NCBI GenBank assembly: GCA_017886375.1
Contig: JAGGNB010000103.1
Location: 1-53,562, forward strand
Direction of reading: 5' to 3'
DNA: 53,562 nucleotides
Source of the DNA: Octadecabacter sp.
Lineage (GTDB): Bacteria > Pseudomonadota > Alphaproteobacteria > Rhodobacterales > Rhodobacteraceae
Shown: positions 39,902 through 49,970 of the stretch, in pieces
How the letters are laid out: the number at the start of each line of letters is the position of its first letter
Numbering within the stretch: the stretch's first letter is position 1
Translations under genes and position numbers: made by a program
Notes under the pieces: model-generated
What the model was told of the DNA's origin: nothing
Database searches by the model: none
The model's input: the letters and a program-made list of their open reading frames with translations, nothing else

Positions 39902-39988
39902 ATGACGCAAGTTTTTGACATGGATGACCGCGCCCGCCTGCCTTGGCGCTTTTATGGTGCCACGCGCACCATACTCGCACATCTATAA
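39902..39988 (+). CDS. possible 28-aa small ORF upstream of leuC
   Basis: ATG...TAA encodes MTQVFDMDDRARLPWRFYGATRTILAHL; no strong Shine-Dalgarno seen. Confidence 0.25.
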   Translation: MTQVFDMDDRARLPWRFYGATRTILAHL

Positions 39989-39993
39989 CTCAA

Positions 39994-40020
39994 TGCGCCC
40001 GCGATTTATCTCGGGGCGCA
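39994..40020 (+). promoter_or_regulatory. hairpin in leuC 5' region
   Basis: TGCGCCCGCGATTTATCTCGGGGCGCA stem-loop (one bulge), no T-run. Confidence 0.35.
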
Positions 40021-40063
40021 CCTGATACGATACCCCCCAAACAACAACAACGGGAGAGGACAC

Positions 40064-41470
40064 ATGTCCCCCAAAACGCTTTATGACAAAATCTGGGATG
40101 CCCACGTCGCTGACGAATCCGACGATGGCACCTGCCTGCTGTATATCGACCGCCACCTTGTCCACGAGGTGACGTCCCCACAGGCATTTGAGGGCCTGCG
40201 CATGACGGGTCGCACCGTGCGCGCACCGGATAAAACTATCGCCGTGCCAGACCATAACGTGCCCACCACGCTGGATCGCGCCAACGCCGAAACCATGACC
40301 GAAGATTCCCGCATTCAGGTCGACGCGCTGGACAAGAACGCCAAAGATTTCGGCATCCACTACTACCCCGTGTCCGACGTGCGCCAAGGTATCGTGCACA
40401 TCGTCGGCCCCGAACAGGGCTGGACCCTTCCGGGCATGACAGTGGTTTGCGGCGATTCGCACACCGCTACCCACGGCGCGTTTGGCGCATTGGCCCACGG
40501 CATCGGTACATCCGAGGTCGAACACGTTCTGGCGACGCAAACACTGATCCAGAAGAAATCCAAAAACATGAAGGTCGAAATCACCGGCAAATTGAACCCC
40601 GGTGTGACGGCAAAAGACATCACCATGTCCGTGATCGGCAAAACCGGCACGGCCGGCGGCACGGGCTACGTCATCGAATATTGTGGTGACGCGATCACAG
40701 ACCTGTCCATGGAAGGCCGCATGACCGTCTGTAACATGGCCATCGAAGGCGGCGCGCGCGCTGGCATCATTGCGCCGGACGCGACAACATACGCCTATTG
40801 CAAAGGCCGCCCCCACGCCCCCAAAGGTGCACAATGGGACAAGGCGCAGGCGTGGTGGGAAACATTGTTCTCCGACGACGACGCGCACTGGGATCTTGTC
40901 GTGACCATGAAGGCCGAAGACATCGCGCCTTCCGTCACATGGGGCACATCGCCAGAAGACGTCCTGCCGATTGACGGTGTGGTGCCAGCACCCGAAAGCT
41001 TCACGGGCGGTAAGGTCGACGCGGTTAAGCGCGCCCTGGATTACATGGGCCTCACTGCGGGCCAAAAACTGACCGACATCGAAATCGACACTGTCTTTAT
41101 CGGCTCATGCACCAACGGACGCATCGAAGACTTGCGCGCCGCTGCTGCAATTCTCAAAGGCAAAAAAGTCAAAGACGGCATGCGTGCCATGGTCGTTCCG
41201 GGCTCCGGTCTGGTCCGTGCCCAAGCCGAAGAAGAAGGCCTCGCTGATATCTTCAAGGACGCTGGATTTGAATGGCGCATGGCGGGGTGTTCCATGTGTC
41301 TCGCAATGAACCCCGATCAGTTGGCCGAAGGCGAACGCTGTGCGTCGACCTCCAACCGGAACTTTGAGGGTCGCCAAGGCTACAAGGGCCGCACGCACCT
41401 CGTGTCTCCGGCTATGGCGGCAGCCGCTGCGATCACCGGCAAGCTCACTGATGTGCGGGACATGATGTAA
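40064..41470 (+). CDS. leuC: 3-isopropylmalate dehydratase large subunit
   Basis: 468 aa; [61 protein letters not shown]. Confidence 0.97.
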   Translation: MSPKTLYDKIWDAHVADESDDGTCLLYIDRHLVHEVTSPQAFEGLRMTGRTVRAPDKTIAVPDHNVPTTLDRANAETMTEDSRIQVDALDKNAKDFGIHYYPVSDVRQGIVHIVGPEQGWTLPGMTVVCGDSHTATHGAFGALAHGIGTSEVEHVLATQTLIQKKSKNMKVEITGKLNPGVTAKDITMSVIGKTGTAGGTGYVIEYCGDAITDLSMEGRMTVCNMAIEGGARAGIIAPDATTYAYCKGRPHAPKGAQWDKAQAWWETLFSDDDAHWDLVVTMKAEDIAPSVTWGTSPEDVLPIDGVVPAPESFTGGKVDAVKRALDYMGLTAGQKLTDIEIDTVFIGSCTNGRIEDLRAAAAILKGKKVKDGMRAMVVPGSGLVRAQAEEEGLADIFKDAGFEWRMAGCSMCLAMNPDQLAEGERCASTSNRNFEGRQGYKGRTHLVSPAMAAAAAITGKLTDVRDMM

Positions 41471-41527
41471 TGTCGCAGACATTGAAATGAAACGTGTGCC
41501 AGATCACAGGACAACCGCCCGGTTTCG

Positions 41528-41571
41528 TTTTGTACAAACCATGCAACGACCCGGCAAAGTTTTGTACAAAA
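41528..41571. promoter_or_regulatory. twin palindromic candidate operator in the leuC-leuD intergenic
   Basis: TTTGTACAAA at 41529-41538 and TTTTGTACAAAA at 41560-41571; centres 32 bp apart. Confidence 0.5.
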
Positions 41572-41670
41572 CGGCTAAAACTCCGGTCTTGGCCCGCAAC
41601 TGGTTAACGCGCACGCGCAATATCTTAACGATCCAGCGGACGTTTGACTCCGCTGCGAAAGGAACATGAC

Positions 41671-42276
41671 ATGGAAAAATTCAGCACACTCTCTGGCATC
41701 GCGGCACCGATGCCGTTGGTTAACATCGACACGGACATGATTATCCCGAAGATGTTTTTGAAGACAATCAAACGCTCCGGCCTCGGCGGGAACTTGTTTG
41801 ACGAAATGCGTTTTGATCGCCAAGGCAATGAAATCGCTGACTTTGTTCTCAATAAACCCGCCTACCGCGAAGCCTCTGTGCTGGTCGCAGGCGACAATTT
41901 CGGCTGCGGATCTTCGCGCGAACATGCGCCGTGGGCGATTGCAGATTTCGGCATTCGCTGCGTAATATCCACCAGCTTTGCCGACATCTTTTACAGTAAT
42001 TGCTTTAAAAACGGTATCTTACCCATCGTATTGCCCCAAGACCAACGCGACGCTCTGATGAAAGACGCAGAAAAAGGCGCCAACGCCCGCATCGAAATCG
42101 ACCTTGTGGCACAAACTGTCACGTCATCGGACGGTGATGTCTACACATTTGAGGTTGATTCCTTCAAAAAGCACTGCCTTATGAATGGATTAGATGACAT
42201 CGGTCTGACCATGGAAAAGGTCGCATCCATCGATACATATGAGGTGCAACTTTCCGCTGAGCGGCCTTGGGTCTGA
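41671..42276 (+). CDS. leuD: 3-isopropylmalate dehydratase small subunit
   Basis: [48 protein letters not shown]..., [23 protein letters not shown]. Confidence 0.97.
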   Translation: MEKFSTLSGIAAPMPLVNIDTDMIIPKMFLKTIKRSGLGGNLFDEMRFDRQGNEIADFVLNKPAYREASVLVAGDNFGCGSSREHAPWAIADFGIRCVISTSFADIFYSNCFKNGILPIVLPQDQRDALMKDAEKGANARIEIDLVAQTVTSSDGDVYTFEVDSFKKHCLMNGLDDIGLTMEKVASIDTYEVQLSAERPWV

Positions 42277-42312
42277 TCCCGAAGCGTTAAATTGTGGCAG
42301 AATTGTTAACAA

Positions 42313-42339
42313 GGGGTGCCATCTGGTGCCCCTTTTTTT
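42313..42339 (+). terminator. Rho-independent terminator after leuD
   Basis: GGGGTGCC-ATCT-GGTGCCCC followed by TTTTTTT. Confidence 0.8.
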
Positions 42340-42528
42340 GACCACAGGTCCTAACAGTTCATGAACCGCACTTGTGCCAACGGAACCGCGCAACCCCCAC
42401 ATCTAGACGCCATCATTCCAATGCTTTGAAATGGTTGCAATCTCGCACCAGTGTTGCCGCAAATCTGCCCTGATCTTTTTGCAAAACTGATCAATCACTT
42501 GTGGCGATAACTGAAATTGGGCAACATT

Positions 42529-43467
42529 ATGGCAACTATAAGGCAACCTGCCGACAATGAGCAGGGTCAAAACGGAATAAGGGCGCGGAACGTAATCGCG
42601 ACCGACCGAAATGAGGGTAAGAGGGCAGTGTTTTCACGGCTTCCAGGTGCTGCCTTAAGGGCAGTCTTAGTGATCTTTATGATCGCTACACCATCGCTGA
42701 TGCTGACAGGCACGGCGACGGATACTGCACAGATTGTCGCTCTTGTTTGCATCGTAGCTGGTGTATTTGTATTTGTTGAATACAACTCCATTTCGCCTAG
42801 CCTGATAGAATTTCGCGACGCTCCGCCCTTTAATCGGGTCCGTTACTTTGGCCTTGCGGCGACAGTACTGGCGCTGACGGTCATCGCCAAAGGCGTGACC
42901 GAACCGACGACAATGACGGTGTTGTTTAACATCGTCGGCGGCTCGCTTGCCGAAGCGATGGACTTCCCGTATTCCCCCGTCCGCCTCGTACTCCTTTTGC
43001 TCCCGGCTGATGCAAGTGCGGATATCTTTGACAGCGTCCGCACCGCCGCGGGCCTCAGCTATCTTGTGTCCTTGATGTCGCTGGCGTTCTTTGTCTTGGC
43101 GCTGCGGCTGAACAACTGGCCCAACCAGCGCGGTGGATTCAATGTCTGGACAAACCTGCCCACATTCGACCCAACTGCCGGTGGTGATGTCGTTGCCCGG
43201 CTTGAACGCGACGGTCAGCTTAACCTTATATTAGGGTTTCTGCTGCCCTTCTTGATCCCAGCATTTGTGAAACTCGCCTCGGATATTTTCAACCCGATCC
43301 AGTTACAGGATTCACACACCCTAATTTGGACGATGACAGCATGGGCCTTCATCCCCGCCAGCCTGATCATGCGCGGTATTGCGATACTTCGCGTCGGTCA
43401 GATGATCGCCCTTCAGCGCGAACAGGCCTACCTGCGCACGCAGGAAGAAGACGTTATTCCAGTTTAA
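42529..43467 (+). CDS. hypothetical multi-pass membrane protein
   Basis: ~312 aa, several hydrophobic segments; TTG at 42517 is an alternative start. Confidence 0.65.
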   Translation: MATIRQPADNEQGQNGIRARNVIATDRNEGKRAVFSRLPGAALRAVLVIFMIATPSLMLTGTATDTAQIVALVCIVAGVFVFVEYNSISPSLIEFRDAPPFNRVRYFGLAATVLALTVIAKGVTEPTTMTVLFNIVGGSLAEAMDFPYSPVRLVLLLLPADASADIFDSVRTAAGLSYLVSLMSLAFFVLALRLNNWPNQRGGFNVWTNLPTFDPTAGGDVVARLERDGQLNLILGFLLPFLIPAFVKLASDIFNPIQLQDSHTLIWTMTAWAFIPASLIMRGIAILRVGQMIALQREQAYLRTQEEDVIPV

Positions 43468-43487
43468 TTTACGGGCTCTGTGCCCTG

Positions 43488-44558
43488 ATGTCTTGGGGTT
43501 CCATCGCGTTTGCACAAACAGGGGAGATCGTGCGAATTGCAACGTTCGCCGCCCCGCTGAGCCGCGATGGTCCGGGTTTGTTGCTGCGCGATATCGCAAA
43601 GCAAGACGACGCAGAAATAGCTGCCGTTATTGCGATCATTGACCATATTTCCCCCGATATCTTAATACTCACTGACTTTGATTATGATGCGGGCGGCGCT
43701 GCGCTGTCGGCTTTTTCTGACGTTCTGCCAGACCCGTATCAGTATAAATTTGCCCTGCGTCCGAATGCAGGGATGCAGACGGGGCTGGATATAGATGGTG
43801 ACGGGTTCACCGGTGATGCACGCGATGCGATGGGATACGGGCGTTTTCTGGGTGACGGTGGTCTGGCGCTTTTATCGCGCTTTCCGGTCGACGGTGCCAA
43901 CGTCACGGATCTAACTGAATTGCGTTGGCGTGATGTGCCGAACGCGGTTCTGCCGCAAATGAACGGCGCGGCCTTCCCGTCTGACGACGTGCAGGTAATG
44001 TTGCGCGTGTCGTCATCGGGCCATTGGATCGTTCCGATCAACTTTGGCGCGCAAACGATCACGTTGCTCGTATATTCCGCGACCGCGCCGGTGTTTGACG
44101 GCCCGGAGGATTTCAACGGGCTACGCAACCGCGACGAACTGCGGGTCTGGGAGGCGGTGTTGGATGGCACCTTGGCCGCACCCCCGACCAACCCAATCAT
44201 CATTGGGAACGTAAACGCGGACCCGTTTGATGGGCAAGGTATTCGCGGCGGCATCGCCGGCGTTCTAGCGCGTCCTGATTTGCAGGATCCGATGCCGATG
44301 AGTCTTGGCGCAAAACAGGCAGCCGACCTCAATCAGATGGGCGATCCCGCCTTGGACACCGCCGATTGGTCAGATGACGGACCAGGCAACCTGCGGGTGT
44401 CCTACATCCTGCCATCCCGTGCTTTGAACGTTGTGGGGGCGGGCGTCTTTTGGCCCGCGCAAAATGATCCTTTGGCGGTTCTATTGGGCAGTGACGGCTT
44501 GGCCGCTGGACCGCACCGCCTCGTTTGGGTGGACATCGAGATTGAGGGCCTGCGCTAA
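43488..44558 (+). CDS. endonuclease/exonuclease/phosphatase family protein (secreted)
   Basis: Signal-like MSWGSIAFAQ then VRIATFAAPLSRDGPGLLLRDI...IIDHISPDILILTDFDYD...NPIIIGNVNADPFDG...NLRVSYILPSRAL; ORF open to 43326, start uncertain. Confidence 0.75.
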   Translation: MSWGSIAFAQTGEIVRIATFAAPLSRDGPGLLLRDIAKQDDAEIAAVIAIIDHISPDILILTDFDYDAGGAALSAFSDVLPDPYQYKFALRPNAGMQTGLDIDGDGFTGDARDAMGYGRFLGDGGLALLSRFPVDGANVTDLTELRWRDVPNAVLPQMNGAAFPSDDVQVMLRVSSSGHWIVPINFGAQTITLLVYSATAPVFDGPEDFNGLRNRDELRVWEAVLDGTLAAPPTNPIIIGNVNADPFDGQGIRGGIAGVLARPDLQDPMPMSLGAKQAADLNQMGDPALDTADWSDDGPGNLRVSYILPSRALNVVGAGVFWPAQNDPLAVLLGSDGLAAGPHRLVWVDIEIEGLR

Positions 44559-45392
44559 CGCATCGTGCAACGGTGTCATCGCGACATTGCCGCACAACGC
44601 GGCGTGCCGGGTTGCATCGATATGGTGGGGCTTGTTCCAAAGATACCGCATTTCCAGCAAGCCACGGCCCATGGGCCAGGCGATTTTTGCGATGCTTATG
44701 GGCCACCACGCCATGGGTTTTGCGACGATCGTCCGTCCGACAACTGTTGAAATGGCCTGCGCCAGTTCTTCACCTGTCAAAGTAAAACTTGGCACGGGAA
44801 CGTCCTCAAACAGGGCAAGGCTGTGCCGCTTTTCGGCCAGTGCCACCATTGTGGTGGCCACATCTGGAAGAAACGTAAAGGCATGCGGGCAGTCAAGGCG
44901 ACCAGGGTAGGAAATTTTTCCCTTGGGAATTGGTTTGGCAATGATCATGTCAAACCAGTTCCCCGATGCTTGCGTGTCGAGGAAATCCCCCGCCCGCACA
45001 ACAAACGTCTGCACGCCGGACGCACGATATGCGGCCTCCATATGCACGCGAATACGGCCCAAGGAGTTGGTCGCGAGATGCGGTGTGTCAGGCCCGAACC
45101 GTTCGGGACCCTGCGCGCCGAAGACATAAACGTTACCCGGTATGATCACGGTGGCGCCGCTGGCCTTTGCGACTTCGATCACCTTTGCGGTTTGATCGGG
45201 AACCTGTGCGGCCCATTGCGGGTAGGGCGGGTTCCAGCCATTCACGATAACGGATGCGCCCCACGCTGCGTCCCAAAGCGTGTCTTTGGCGCGATCAAAC
45301 CGGCGAACCTCCCAACCCGCAGCTTTAAATGCAAGGGCGGCGTTGCGGCCCAGGCGGCCCGTGGGGCCAAGTATAAGAACAGTTTTTTCCAT
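44481..45392 (-). CDS. NAD(P)-dependent epimerase/dehydratase-like oxidoreductase
   Basis: MEKTVLILGPTGRLGRNAALAFKAAGWEVRRFDRAKD...; Rossmann glycine motif. Confidence 0.8.
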   Translation of the reverse strand: MEKTVLILGPTGRLGRNAALAFKAAGWEVRRFDRAKDTLWDAAWGASVIVNGWNPPYPQWAAQVPDQTAKVIEVAKASGATVIIPGNVYVFGAQGPERFGPDTPHLATNSLGRIRVHMEAAYRASGVQTFVVRAGDFLDTQASGNWFDMIIAKPIPKGKISYPGRLDCPHAFTFLPDVATTMVALAEKRHSLALFEDVPVPSFTLTGEELAQAISTVVGRTIVAKPMAWWPISIAKIAWPMGRGLLEMRYLWNKPHHIDATRHAALCGNVAMTPLHDALAQALNLDVHPNEAVRSSGQAVTAQ

Positions 45393-45479
45393 CATGTTTC
45401 TCCTGTGTTGGTGCCAATCTGCCCAATGCATAAATGTTTTGGAATTGCCTAATTTCGCAGGTCATGTATTCGTTTTTGC

Positions 45480-46385
45480 ATGGCACATACATTGAACCCC
45501 GCCGACTGGTCCCTGATCCAAGCCTTCCTGATGGTCGCTGAAGAGGGGTCTTTGTCTGGCGCCGCCCGCAAACTCGGAGCGAGCCAGCCGACCTTGGGTC
45601 GCCAGATAAAGACGCTCGAACATCAGTTAAGCGCGAGCCTTTTTACCCGGCAGGCACGCGGGCTTGAACTTACACAAACCGGTGCCGCTTTGGTTGCGCC
45701 AGCGCGGGCGATGCGCGATGCGATGGGCCAGATAACGCTGACGGCCGCAGGGCAATCGGCACGGATGAGCGGCACAGTCCGCATCACCGCAAGCGTGATG
45801 ACGTCAATGTATCACCTACCGGACATCATCGCGAAAATCCGACTTTTGGAACCTGCGATTGCGATTGAAATCGTCGCCTCTGACGACACCCGCAACCTGC
45901 TGTATCGAGAGGCTGACATCGCTGTTCGCATGTATCGGCCCACGCAATTGGATCTGGTCACACAGCACATTGGGGACATCCCGCTGACCATCTGCGCCTC
46001 TAAAGGCTACCTCGCGCGCATGGGGCCGCTGCAAGGCGCCGCTGATCTGAAGCACCATGATTTCGTCGGCTACGACACCAATACCGCGCTCATCGATGGA
46101 TTTCGCGACATCGGGATCGAGGTCACGCGTGATTTTTTCAAGGTGCGTTGTGATGATCATGCCACGTATTGGAATCTTGTTCGGGCGGGCTGCGGGATCG
46201 GATTTGCCCAAGGTTCGATTGCGAAAGATGACCCCGACGTGGTGGCGATTGATCCTGGGGTGGCGATCCCTTCCTTGCCAGTCTGGTTGGTCGCACATGA
46301 GGCCATGCGTCATACGCCGCGGATCAGACGGGTTTGGGAGCTGCTTTTAGAGGGGTTGAAGCCGCTTGTCGCGCGCACCCCCTAA
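45480..46385 (+). CDS. LysR family transcriptional regulator
   Basis: WSLIQAFLMVAEEGSLSGAARKLGASQPTLGRQIKTLEHQLSASLFTRQARGLELT; divergent from the oxidoreductase. Confidence 0.92.
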   Translation: MAHTLNPADWSLIQAFLMVAEEGSLSGAARKLGASQPTLGRQIKTLEHQLSASLFTRQARGLELTQTGAALVAPARAMRDAMGQITLTAAGQSARMSGTVRITASVMTSMYHLPDIIAKIRLLEPAIAIEIVASDDTRNLLYREADIAVRMYRPTQLDLVTQHIGDIPLTICASKGYLARMGPLQGAADLKHHDFVGYDTNTALIDGFRDIGIEVTRDFFKVRCDDHATYWNLVRAGCGIGFAQGSIAKDDPDVVAIDPGVAIPSLPVWLVAHEAMRHTPRIRRVWELLLEGLKPLVARTP

Positions 46386-46458
46386 GTCGGGGCTTTCTTG
46401 ACCCGCGCGGGCTGACGGGCTAGGCGCAATCAACAGTTATCAGCTTAGGATGCCCCCC

Positions 46459-47562
46459 ATGTCGAACCCCTCCCTTTTGATCCTGCCAGGTGATGGTATC
46501 GGCCAAGAAGTCATGGCAGAAGTCCGCCGCGTCATTGACTGGTTCGGCGCCAAGCGCGACATGCATTTTGATGTCTCCGAAGATCTGGTTGGTGGCGCAG
46601 CTTATGACAAGCATGGCACACCGTTGCACGATGACACGATGGCCAAAGCGCAAGAGGTAGACGCCGTGTTGCTCGGCGCTGTGGGTGGTCCTGCGTATGA
46701 CGATCTGGATTTTTCGGTCAAACCCGAACGTGGTCTTTTGCGTCTGCGCAAAGAGATGGACCTGTTTGCTAATCTGCGACCTGCCCAGTGTTTTGACGCC
46801 TTGGCAGATTTTTCGAGCCTGAAGAAAGAACTCGTTGCCGGCCTCGACATCATGATCGTGCGCGAACTGACGTCGGGGGTCTATTTTGGCGAACCGCGTG
46901 GTATCCACATGGAAGACAACATGCGCGTGGGCATCAACACCCAGCGCTACACCGAAGCCGAGATTGAGCGCGGCGCGCGTGCGGCGTTCGATATGGCGAT
47001 GAAGCGGTCCAAGAAGCTGTGCTCGATGGAAAAGGCCAATGTCATGGAATCCGGTATCCTGTGGCGTGACGTCGTGACCGAAGTGCACGCGGACTACCCC
47101 GAAGTTGAACTGTCCCACATGTACGCCGACAATGGCGCGATGCAGCTGGTTCGGGCGCCCAAACAGTTCGATGTGATTTATACGGACAATCTGTTCGGTG
47201 ACATCCTGTCTGATTGTGCCGCGATGTTGACTGGCTCGCTTGGCATGTTGCCGTCTGCGTCCCTCGGCGCGCCGATGGCGAATGGCCGGCCCAAGGCGAT
47301 GTATGAACCCGTTCACGGGTCCGCACCCGACATTACAGGACAGGGTAAGGCAAACCCGATTGCCTGTATCCTCAGCTTTGCGATGGCGCTGCGCTATTCG
47401 TTTGATCAAGGCGATGAGGCTACGAGGATTGAAACTGCGATTGAAAAAGTTCTGGCTGACGGCGTGCGCACAGGAGATTTGCTGGGTGATGAAGACACCG
47501 TCGCCGTAAGCACATCTGGAATGACCGATGCAATCTTGGCAGCCCTTGACGCGTCACTTTAA
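46459..47562 (+). CDS. leuB: 3-isopropylmalate dehydrogenase
   Basis: [29 protein letters not shown]..., [29 protein letters not shown]. Confidence 0.97.
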   Translation: MSNPSLLILPGDGIGQEVMAEVRRVIDWFGAKRDMHFDVSEDLVGGAAYDKHGTPLHDDTMAKAQEVDAVLLGAVGGPAYDDLDFSVKPERGLLRLRKEMDLFANLRPAQCFDALADFSSLKKELVAGLDIMIVRELTSGVYFGEPRGIHMEDNMRVGINTQRYTEAEIERGARAAFDMAMKRSKKLCSMEKANVMESGILWRDVVTEVHADYPEVELSHMYADNGAMQLVRAPKQFDVIYTDNLFGDILSDCAAMLTGSLGMLPSASLGAPMANGRPKAMYEPVHGSAPDITGQGKANPIACILSFAMALRYSFDQGDEATRIETAIEKVLADGVRTGDLLGDEDTVAVSTSGMTDAILAALDASL

Positions 47563-47624
47563 CGAACGGCAGGATGTTGCCTGTTAGGGGCGATCACGTC
47601 GTAAGAATACGGAAAGAATAGACC

Positions 47625-48587
47625 ATGTCTTCAAACGCTAAAGGCGCGCTTCTGGCGCTGATCGCATTCGGAGTGTTCGCGACCCATGATGTCTTCGTAA
47701 AGACCTTGGGCGCGATCTATTCGCCGATCCAAATCGTGTTCTTCTCGGTGCTGTTTAGTTTCCCTTTGGCGACCATCATGTTGATGCGTGATTCCAAACC
47801 GGGAAATCTGTTGCCACGTCATCCGTGGTGGATGGCGCTGCGCACAATTGCATCCGTCGCAACGGCTGTGACGGCGTTTTATGCGTTCACGGTTCTGCCC
47901 TTGGCGCAGACCTATGCGATCCTTTTCGCGGCGCCGTTACTGATCACAATCCTCGCGATACCAATCTTGGGTGAGGTCGTGCGGTTGCGCCGCTGGCTTG
48001 CCGTGATTGTCGGTCTCACTGGGGTGCTTGTGGTGTTGCGTCCGGGATCGACGGATCTGAATTGGGGCCATGCGGCGGCATTGACGGCCGCTGTAGGCGG
48101 TTCCGTCGCCTCGATCGTTGTGCGCCGCATTGGGGCCGATGAACGCCCTGTCGTGATGCTGTTGTATCCGATGATGGCGAATTTCGTGCTGATGGGAATC
48201 GGTCTCGCGTTCGTTTACATTCCGATGCCAATCGAACACCTTGGCTTGGTTGCGCTTGTGGCGGCCTTTGCGTGGACAGCGGGGCGGTGCATCATCGCGG
48301 CCTACCAATCCGGCGAAGCCGCGATCATTGCGCCGATGCAATATTCCCAGATCATCTGGGCCACGGTGTACGGCGCGCTGTTTTTCGACGAACGCGTCGA
48401 CAACGCGACAATCCTTGGCGCGAGCATTATCATCGCGTCTGGCATGTATATCGTACTGCGCGAAAGCAACGCAGGCACATCAGCGACGACCCCTGTGACG
48501 CGCACGCGGTCGCGCCATGAAACTGGCACCTATATGCGTGCGGGGCCATTCATGCGTCTGATTGGCCGACATCCCGACGACAAATAG
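47625..48587 (+). CDS. DMT (EamA) family transporter
   Basis: 320 aa, two EamA repeats, multiple TM segments. Confidence 0.88.
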   Translation: MSSNAKGALLALIAFGVFATHDVFVKTLGAIYSPIQIVFFSVLFSFPLATIMLMRDSKPGNLLPRHPWWMALRTIASVATAVTAFYAFTVLPLAQTYAILFAAPLLITILAIPILGEVVRLRRWLAVIVGLTGVLVVLRPGSTDLNWGHAAALTAAVGGSVASIVVRRIGADERPVVMLLYPMMANFVLMGIGLAFVYIPMPIEHLGLVALVAAFAWTAGRCIIAAYQSGEAAIIAPMQYSQIIWATVYGALFFDERVDNATILGASIIIASGMYIVLRESNAGTSATTPVTRTRSRHETGTYMRAGPFMRLIGRHPDDK

Positions 48588-48593
48588 TGGCTG

Positions 48594-49811
48594 CTATATG
48601 ATCGCACTTTCGGCAAAGGGCCTGCCAGCCGCGATGCGCTCAAACCCGAACGGCGTCAGGTCAAGCGTGCGGTATTCGCCGTAGGTCAGCATTTCAGCTG
48701 TGCCGCGCCCCATGGCAGGGGATTGCTGCAATCCATGACCAGAAAATCCATTTACGAAGAAGAAATTTTCAATCTCCGTGTGTGGCCCGAGGATCGCGTT
48801 TTGATCCAACGTGTTGTAGTCATAATGCCCCGCCCATTCGGTGATGACTTTGATGGCCTCAAATTGCGGAATGCGGGTGGCGATAATTGGCCAGATTTTG
48901 TCCTGCCATAGGCTGTGATCCATGGTGAAGTCGTCAAAACCTGCTGCCAGATCAGGGTGAGCATGGCCCCCCGCCAAATAGGTTTTTGGCCCGTCTTGCC
49001 GGAAATGAACGCCCGATGGATCAATCGTTAGCGGCAGGACTTGATCGAGCGGTTGTTCAGCGGAGAATATCCATGTGAAACGCTTTCGCGGCTCAACAGG
49101 AATTTCTATCCCCGCCATTGCAGCTGTCTTCGCGCCGCGCGGACCGGTGGCATTGACGACCTTACCACAGGCAATCACGTCGCCGTTCGCAAGGGTCACA
49201 CTGTGCACGCGCGGTCCCACGACGTGCATCGACGTGACCTCGCCTGTGATATATTCTACGCCACGTTCCCGCGCTGATCTGCGCCACCAATCAAACACTG
49301 TGCCGCCGTCCCAATAGCCCTCATCGATAAGGTTAATGCTGCCCAGCACAATGTCATCGACGTTGTAAAACGGGTACGCGGACCTGATTTGGTCAGGCGT
49401 CATCAGTTGCGTTGCCGCGCCTGCATCTAACTGTATCTTTTGTGCGGCGCGCAATTGATCTGCGAAGGCGTCCGTGTCGGCGAGATACATGTATCCATAA
49501 CTTTGGATCAACAGATCCGGAACGCGGGGATCATGGCCCATGAAGCCTTTGAATCCTTTGATGAACGCGGCACCGAATTGGGAAATCTTGACGTTCAACG
49601 GGTTGCTGAACTGTTGGCGGATACAGGAATTGGTGTGCGCTGTTGCGCTATTTGCGTAGGTCGGGTCGCGTTCAATCACTAAAACTGTGCCGTCAAAATC
49701 AGGATTGTCCGTCAGAAACCAAGCCACGGCGGACCCGTACATCGCGCCTCCTATGATCACCACATCATAGCTGCTGCGGGTCGCAGTTGTGTCGAATTGT
49801 CCAACGGCCAT
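48594..49811 (-). CDS. FAD-dependent oxidoreductase (DAO family)
   Basis: YDVVIIGGAMYGSAVAWFLTDNPDFDGTVLVIERDPTYANSATAHTNSCIRQQFSNPLNVKIS..., ENFFFVNGFSGHGLQQSPAMGRGTAEM. Confidence 0.9.
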   Translation of the reverse strand: MAVGQFDTTATRSSYDVVIIGGAMYGSAVAWFLTDNPDFDGTVLVIERDPTYANSATAHTNSCIRQQFSNPLNVKISQFGAAFIKGFKGFMGHDPRVPDLLIQSYGYMYLADTDAFADQLRAAQKIQLDAGAATQLMTPDQIRSAYPFYNVDDIVLGSINLIDEGYWDGGTVFDWWRRSARERGVEYITGEVTSMHVVGPRVHSVTLANGDVIACGKVVNATGPRGAKTAAMAGIEIPVEPRKRFTWIFSAEQPLDQVLPLTIDPSGVHFRQDGPKTYLAGGHAHPDLAAGFDDFTMDHSLWQDKIWPIIATRIPQFEAIKVITEWAGHYDYNTLDQNAILGPHTEIENFFFVNGFSGHGLQQSPAMGRGTAEMLTYGEYRTLDLTPFGFERIAAGRPFAESAII

Positions 49812-49970
49812 GGGTGATCCTCCTACTCACCACTTGGGGCGCAAAACATAGCGCTGGTCAAGCACTGTGAGTCGGCGGATTAATTCCGATTAATTTAGTC
49901 AGGATTGCTTGACGGATCCACATGACGGCGGTATCTGAGTAAAAAAGTCGGATATAAAAGGATCGACAAA

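Noticed and set aside
40447-40689. Arg/His-rich alternative-frame ORF within leuC
   Set aside because: Frame-shifted reading of conserved coding sequence.
39983-41065. 360-aa minus-strand ORF opposite leuC
   Set aside because: Shadow ORF of a highly conserved gene; no recognisable motifs.
46420-47409. 329-aa minus-strand ORF opposite leuB
   Set aside because: Shadow ORF; His/Arg-rich, no domain, leuB on plus is unambiguous.
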